A stretch of DNA of 38,638 bases from Penium margaritaceum (taxonomy: Eukaryota; Streptophyta; Zygnematophyceae; Desmidiales; Peniaceae). The notes beneath the pieces were generated by a model that did not search any database, had not been told where the DNA came from, and worked only from the letters and a program-made list of their open reading frames with translations. Positions 33,363 through 38,638 of this stretch are shown piece after piece. The DNA lies in assembly GCA_023375785.1 (NCBI GenBank), contig SZWC01001513.1, positions 160,162-198,799 of the forward strand, read 5' to 3'. The position numbers and the translations under genes are program-made. Position 1 is the first letter of the stretch; each line of letters opens with the position of its first letter.

Positions 33363-34718
33363 GTCAGAAACACAGTGGTCAGAAACACAGTGGTCAGAGA
33401 CACATTGGTCAGAAACACAATGGTCAGAAACACAGTGGTCAGAAACACAGTGGTCAGAGACACATTGGTCAGAAACACAATGGTCAGAAACACAGTGGTC
33501 AGAAACACAGTGGTCAGAGACACATTGGTCAGAAACACAATGGTCAGAAACACAGTGGTCAGAAACACAGTGGTCAGAGACACATTGGTCAGAAACACAA
33601 TGGTCAGAAACACAGTGGTCAGAAACACAGTGGTCAGAGACACATTGGTCAGAAACACAATGGTCAGAAACACAGTGGTCAGAAACACAGTGGTCAGAGA
33701 CACATTGGTCAGAAACACAATGGTCAGAAACACAGTGGTCAGAAACACAGTGGTCAGAGACACATTGGTCAGAAACACAATGGTCAGAAACACAGTGGTC
33801 AGAAACACAGTGGTCAGAGACACATTGGTCAGAAACACAATGGTCAGAAACACAGTGGTCAGAAACACAGTGGTCAGAGACACATTGGTCAGAAACACAA
33901 TGGTCAGAAACACAGTGGTCAGAAACACAGTGGTCAGAGACACATTGGTCAGAAACACAATGGTCAGAAACACAGTGGTCAGAAACACAGTGGTCAGAGA
34001 CACATTGGTCAGAAACACAATGGTCAGAAACACAGTGGTCAGAAACACAGTGGTCAGAGACACATTGGTCAGAAACACAATGGTCAGAAACACAGTGGTC
34101 AGAAACACAGTGGTCAGAGACACATTGGTCAGAAACACAATGGTCAGAAACACAGTGGTCAGAAACACAGTGGTCAGAGACACATTGGTCAGAAACACAA
34201 TGGTCAGAAACACAGTGGTCAGAAACACAGTGGTCAGAGACACATTGGTCAGAAACACAATGGTCAGAAACACAGTGGTCAGAAACACAGTGGTCAGAGA
34301 CACATTGGTCAGAAACACAATGGTCAGAAACACAGTGGTCAGAAACACAGTGGTCAGAGACACATTGGTCAGAAACACAATGGTCAGAAACACAGTGGTC
34401 AGAAACACAGTGGTCAGAGACACATTGGTCAGAAACACAATGGTCAGAAACACAGTGGTCAGAAACACAGTGGTCAGAGACACATTGGTCAGAAACACAA
34501 TGGTCAGAAACACAGTGGTCAGAAACACAGTGGTCAGAGACACATTGGTCAGAAACACAATGGTCAGAAACACAGTGGTCAGAAACACAGTGGTCAGAGA
34601 CACATTGGTCAGAAACACAATGGTCAGAAACACAGTGGTCAGAAACACAGTGGTCAGAGACACATTGGTCAGAAACACAATGGTCAGAAACACAGTGGTC
34701 AGAAACACAGTGGTCAGA
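33363..34718 (+). repeat. 60-bp HOR, 22.6 copies
   Basis: Four units per copy: two consensus CACAG units, then GTCAGAGACACATTGG and CACAATGG variants. Copies start every 60 bp and are identical by eye. The period matches the 30.1-31.4 kb array but the variants do not. The array has no CpG. Confidence 0.97.
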
Positions 34719-35424
34719 TACACAGTGGTCAGAAACACAGTGGTCAGAAACACACTGGTCAGAAACACAGTGGTCAGAAACACAGTTGTCAGATACACAG
34801 TGGTCAGAAACACAGTGGTCAGAAACACAGTGGTCAAAATCACACTGGTCAGAAACACAGTGGTAAGAAACTCAGTGGTCAGAAACACAGTGGTCAGAAA
34901 CACAGTGGTCAGAAACACACTGGTCAGAAACATACTAGTCAGAAACACACTGGTCAGAGACACACTGATCAGAACCACAATGGTCAGAAACACACTGGTC
35001 AGAAACACAGTGGTCAGACACACGCTGGTCAGAAACACACTGTTCAGAAACACACTGGTCAGGAACAGAGTGGTCAGAAACACACTGATCAGAAACACAC
35101 TGGTCAGAAACACAGTGGTCAGAAACAGAGTGGTCAGAAACGCAGTGGTCAGAAACTCACTGCTCAGAAACACACTGGTCAGAAACACAGTGGTCAGAAA
35201 CACAGTCATCAGAAACCAGTGGTCAGAAACACAGTGGTCATAAACACAGTGGTGAGAAACACACTTCTTAGAAACACACTGGTTAGAAACCTAGTGGTCA
35301 GAAACACAGTGCTCAGAAACACAGTGGTCAGAAACACAGTGGTCAGGACCACACTGGTCACAAACACACTGGTCAGAAACACAGTGGTTAGAAACACAGT
35401 GGTCAGAAACAAAGTCGTCAGAAA
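34719..35424 (+). repeat. Diverged monomer block with one slip
   Basis: These are diverse units. A run marked by CAGTTGTCAGATACAC and GTCAAAATCAC at about 34780-34870 is also present at about 32085-32170. A 14-bp unit lies at 35206-35219 (TCATCAGAAACCAG). No gene is seen. Confidence 0.9.
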
Positions 35425-36260
35425 AACAGTGGTCAGAAACACACTGGTCAGAGGCACACTGGTCAGAAACACAGTGGTCAGGAACACACTGGTCACAAAC
35501 ACACTGGTCAGAAACACAGTCGTTAGAAACGCAGTGGTCAGAAACAAAGTGGTCAGAAACACAGTGGTCAGAAACACACTGGTCAGAGGCACACTGGTCA
35601 GAAACACAGTGGTCAGGAACACACTGGTCACAAACACACTGGTCAGAAACACAGTCGTTAGAAACGCAGTGGTCAGAAACAAAGTGGTCAGAAACACAGT
35701 GGTCAGAAACACACTGGTCAGAGGCACACTGGTCAGAAACACAGTGGTCAGGAACACACTGGTCACAAACACACTGGTCAGAAACACAGTCGTTAGAAAC
35801 GCAGTGGTCAGAAACAAAGTGGTCAGAAACACAGTGGTCAGAAACACACTGGTCAGAGGCACACTGGTCAGAAACACAGTGGTCAGGAACACACTGGTCA
35901 CAAACACACTGGTCAGAAACACAGTCGTTAGAAACGCAGTGGTCAGAAACAAAGTGGTCAGAAACACAGTGGTCAGAAACACACTGGTCAGAGGCACACT
36001 GGTCAGAAACACAGTGGTCAGGAACACACTGGTCACAAACACACTGGTCAGAAACACAGTCGTTAGAAACGCAGTGGTCAGAAACAAAGTGGTCAGAAAC
36101 ACAGTGGTCAGAAACACACTGGTCAGAGGCACACTGGTCAGAAACACAGTGGTCAGGAACACACTGGTCACAAACACACTGGTCAGAAACACAGTCGTTA
36201 GAAACGCAGTGGTCAGAAACAAAGTGGTCAGAAACACAGTGGTCAGAAACACACTGGTCA
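35425..36260 (+). repeat. 135-bp HOR, 6.2 copies
   Basis: Nine units per copy are marked by GAGGCACAC (35451 then every 135 bp to 36126), GTCAGGAACAC, GGTCACAAAC, GTCGTTAGAAACGCAG and AACAAAGTGG. The GTCGTTAGAAACGCAG motif puts two CpGs nine bases apart in each copy, which is unusual for this array. Confidence 0.95.
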
Positions 36261-38638
36261 CAAACACACTGGTCAGAAACACAGTGGTTAGAAACACAGT
36301 GGTCAGAAACAAAGTCGTCAGAAAAACAGTGGTCAGAAACACACTGGTCAGAGGCACACTGGTCAGAAACACAGTGGTCAGGAACATACTGGTCAGAAAC
36401 ACACTGGTCAGAAACACAGTGGTCGGAAACATGCTGGTGTGCAACACAGTGGTCAGAGACACACTGGTCAGAAACACGGTTGTCAGAAACACAGTGGTCA
36501 GAAACACACCAGTCTGAAACACACTTGTGAGAAACATTGTGTTCAGAAACACACTGGTCGGAAACATAGTGGTCCAAAACACAGTGGTCAGAAACACAGT
36601 GGTCAGAAACACAGTGGTCAGAAACATATTGGTCAGAAACACAGTGGTCAGAAACACAGTGATCAGAATTACATTGGTCAGAAACGCAATGGTCAGAAAC
36701 ACATTGGTCAGAAATGCCGTGGTCAGAAACACATTGGTCAGAAACACAGTGGTCAGAAACACACAGGTGAGAAACACAGTGGTCAGAAACACACTGGTCA
36801 GAAACACAGTGGTCAGAAACACACTGGTCAGAAACACAATGGTCAGAAACACACTGGTCAGAAACACAGTGGTCAGAAACATACTGGTCAGAAACACACT
36901 GGTCAGAAACACAGTGGTCAGAAACACAATGGTCAGAGACACTGTGGTCAGACACACATTAGTCAGAAACACACTGGTCAGAAACAGAATGGTCAGAAAC
37001 ACAATGGTCAGAAACACACTGTTCAGAAACACACAGGTCTGAAACAAATTGGTCAGAAACACTGTGGTTAGAAACACACTGGTCAGAAATACAGTGGTCA
37101 GAAACACAGTGGTCAGAAACACAGTGGTCAGAAACACAGTGGTCAGAAACACAGTGGACAGAAACACAGTGGTCAGAAACACAGTGGTCAGAAACACACT
37201 GGTCAGAAACACTGTGGTTAGAAACACACTGGTCAGAAATACAGTGGTCAGAAACACAGTGGTCAGAAACACAGTGGTCAGAAACACAGTGGTCAGAAAC
37301 ACAGTGGACAGAAACACAGTGGTCAGAAACTCAGTGGTCAGAAACACAATGGTCAGAAACACAGTGGTAAGAAACACGGTCGTCAGAAACAAACTGGTCT
37401 GAAACACAATGGTCAGAAGCACACTGGTCAGAAACACAGTGGTCAGAAACATAGTGGACAGAAACACGGTGGTCAGAAACACAGTGATCAGAAACACACT
37501 GGTCTGAAAAACAGTGGTCAGAAACACATTGGTAAGAAACACACTGGTCAGAAACACAGTGGTCAGAAACACACTGGTCAGAAACACAGTGGTTAGAAAC
37601 ACACTGGCGAGAAACACACTTGTCAGAAACACACTTGTCAGAAACACAGTGGTCAGAAACACAGTGGTCAGAAAACCAGTGGTCAGAAACACACTGGTCA
37701 GAAACATAGTGGTCAGAAACACACTGGTCAGAAAGACACTGGTCAGAATGGCACTGGTCAGAAACACAATGGTAAGAAACACAGTGGTCATAAACACAGT
37801 GGTCAGAAACACAGTGGTCAGAAACACACTGGTCAGAAACACAGTGATGAAAAACACACTGGTCAGAAACACACTTGTCAGAAACACAGTGGTCAGAAAC
37901 ACAGAAATCACAAACACATTGGTCAGACATACAGTGGTCAGAAACACACTAGTCAGAAACACACTGGTCAGAAACACTGTGGTCAGAAACACAGTGGTCA
38001 GAAACTCAGTGGTCAGAAACACAGTGGTCAGAAACACACTGGTCAGAAACACACTGGTCAGAAACACAGTGGTCAGAAACACACTGGTCAAAAACACAGT
38101 GGTGAAAAAGACAGTGGTCAGAAACACACTGGTCAGAAACACACTTGTCAGTAACACACTGGTCAGAAACACAGTGGTCAAAAACACAATGGTCAGAAAC
38201 TCACTGGTCAGATAAACACTTGTCTGAAACACACTGGTTAGAAACACTGTGGTAAGAAACACACTGGTGAGAAACACAGTGGTCAGAAACACCGTGGTCA
38301 GCAACACAGTGGTCAGACGCACAGTGGCAAGAAACACAGTGGTCAAAAACACACTGGTCAGAAAAACAGTGGTCAGAAACACAGTGGTCAGAAACACAGT
38401 GGTCAGAAACACAGTGGTCAAAAACACAGTGGTCAGAAACACAGTGGTCAGAAACAAAGTGGTCAGAAACACAGTGGTCAGAAACAAACTGGTCAGAATC
38501 ACAGTGGTCAGAAACACAGTGGTCAGAAACACAGTGGTCAGAAACACCGTGGTCAGAAACACACTGGTCAGAAACACAGTGGTCAGAAACACAGTGGTCA
38601 GAAACACACTGGTCAGAAACACAGTGGTCAGAAACACA
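36261..38638 (+). repeat. Diverged monomer block to the right edge
   Basis: These are diverse 15-bp units, in phase to the last base. A 150-bp duplication of 1.9 copies lies at 37051-37330, marked by CACTGTGGTTAG, GAAATACAG and GTGGACAG. The GTGTGCAAC marker is at 36437. Towards the end the units come closer to consensus. No gene is seen, and the array continues beyond the window. Confidence 0.92.
37051..37330 (+). repeat. 150-bp tandem duplication, 1.9 copies
   Basis: Ten units are repeated. CACTGTGGTTAG recurs at 37060 and 37210 and GTGGACAG at 37155 and 37305, with identical units between. Confidence 0.92.

Larger units (their letters stand above)
1..38638 (+). repeat. Continuous 15-bp satellite / giant minisatellite array
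   Basis: The unit TGGTCAGAAACACAS (S = G or C, roughly mixed) runs head to tail through the whole window, about 2,560 times, always in the same orientation. A third common end is CACTG. On this strand the G-ending consensus has 6 A, 4 G, 3 C and 2 T, so it is purine-rich with a strong A over T skew, and it contains no CpG. Unit starts stay on one 15-bp phase except at about 30 listed short or long units and the N gap. No unique sequence interrupts the array and both window ends lie inside it. I see no promoter, coding or RNA signal. This is clearly tandem satellite DNA of a eukaryotic type. The species and the chromosomal position cannot be read from it. Confidence 0.98.

Noticed and set aside
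15-38637. Very long open reading frames on both strands encoding five-residue repeats (V-R-N-T-V, W-S-E-T-Q, G-Q-K-H-S, V-F-L-T-T, C-V-S-D-H/Q)
   Set aside because: They follow directly from a 15-bp unit without stops in five frames. Several overlap on both strands at once, they end where the unit phase slips, and they show no unique domain, no start context and no codon preference. The 88-bp HOR and the many one- and two-base slips change frame freely.
1-38638. CRISPR array
   Set aside because: Units are directly adjacent with no spacers of unique sequence, units are too short, and no cas-like gene is present.
1-38638. Telomeric or interstitial telomere repeat
   Set aside because: The unit does not contain TTAGGG, TTTAGGG or a similar short G-rich motif, and the period is 15 bp.
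1-38638. Replication origin iterons or plasmid partition repeats
   Set aside because: The array is far too long and uniform, no initiator gene or AT-rich unwinding region is present, and the overall features are those of eukaryotic satellite DNA.
1-38638. Nuclear receptor half-sites (TGGTCA every 15 bp)
   Set aside because: TGGTCA departs from the usual AGGTCA half-site and its 9-base spacing is not a standard direct repeat. It is simply part of the unit.

Overview
The whole 38.6 kb window is one tandem-repeat array, and I find no gene in it. Everything except one run of N is built from a 15-bp unit, TGGTCAGAAACACAS (S = G or C), always in the same orientation. I followed the unit phase from end to end. 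The lattice of 15 holds throughout except at about 30 short or long units, the internal 13-bp unit of one 88-bp array, and the gap at 25708-25854. The array enters at base 1 and is still running at base 38638, so neither edge is in view. Long satellite DNA of this kind, with higher-order repeats (HORs) and an assembly gap, points to a eukaryotic chromosome, such as a heterochromatic, pericentromeric, subtelomeric or large minisatellite locus. Nothing in the sequence identifies the species. I see no rRNA, tRNA, transposon, telomere repeat or CRISPR structure.

Layout. Blocks of diverged monomers alternate with homogeneous HOR arrays, each amplified from a different set of variant monomers. The main arrays are: 172-824 (30 bp, about 22 copies), 2278-3373 (165 bp, 6.6), 3757-3991 (60 bp, 3.9), 4468-6387 (88 bp, 21.8), 8836-10450 (135 bp, 12), 12110-14723 (150 bp, 17.4), 15524-16214 (150 bp, 4.6), 16667-18546 (420 bp, 4.5), 18904-19339 (135 bp, 3.2), 27789-28109 (90 bp, 3.6), 30117-31397 (60 bp, 21.4), 32181-32803 (150 bp, 4.2), 33363-34718 (60 bp, 22.6) and 35425-36260 (135 bp, 6.2). 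Many two-copy duplications of 90 to 360 bp lie between them. Longer segmental duplications link distant parts of the array: 10381-10973 with 19317-19909, and 24901-26390 (continuing to about 26800) with 28149-29567 (continuing to about 30000).

Long open frames are a by-product of the unit. Fifteen is a multiple of three, so five of the six frames of the consensus lack a stop. One minus-strand frame (V-F-L-T-T) cannot gain a stop by any single substitution. Open stretches of more than 1000 codons therefore appear in several overlapping frames on both strands and end mainly where the 15-bp phase slips. I call none of them a gene.

Points most worth checking: the N gap, which a paralogous copy suggests may hide only one base; the 88-bp array, the only large HOR that breaks the 15-bp lattice; a 14-bp slipped unit found three times with the same neighbour; a cluster of seven single-base slips at 20950-21693; and a loosely CENP-B-box-like motif repeated every 135 bp six times at 35519-36209.
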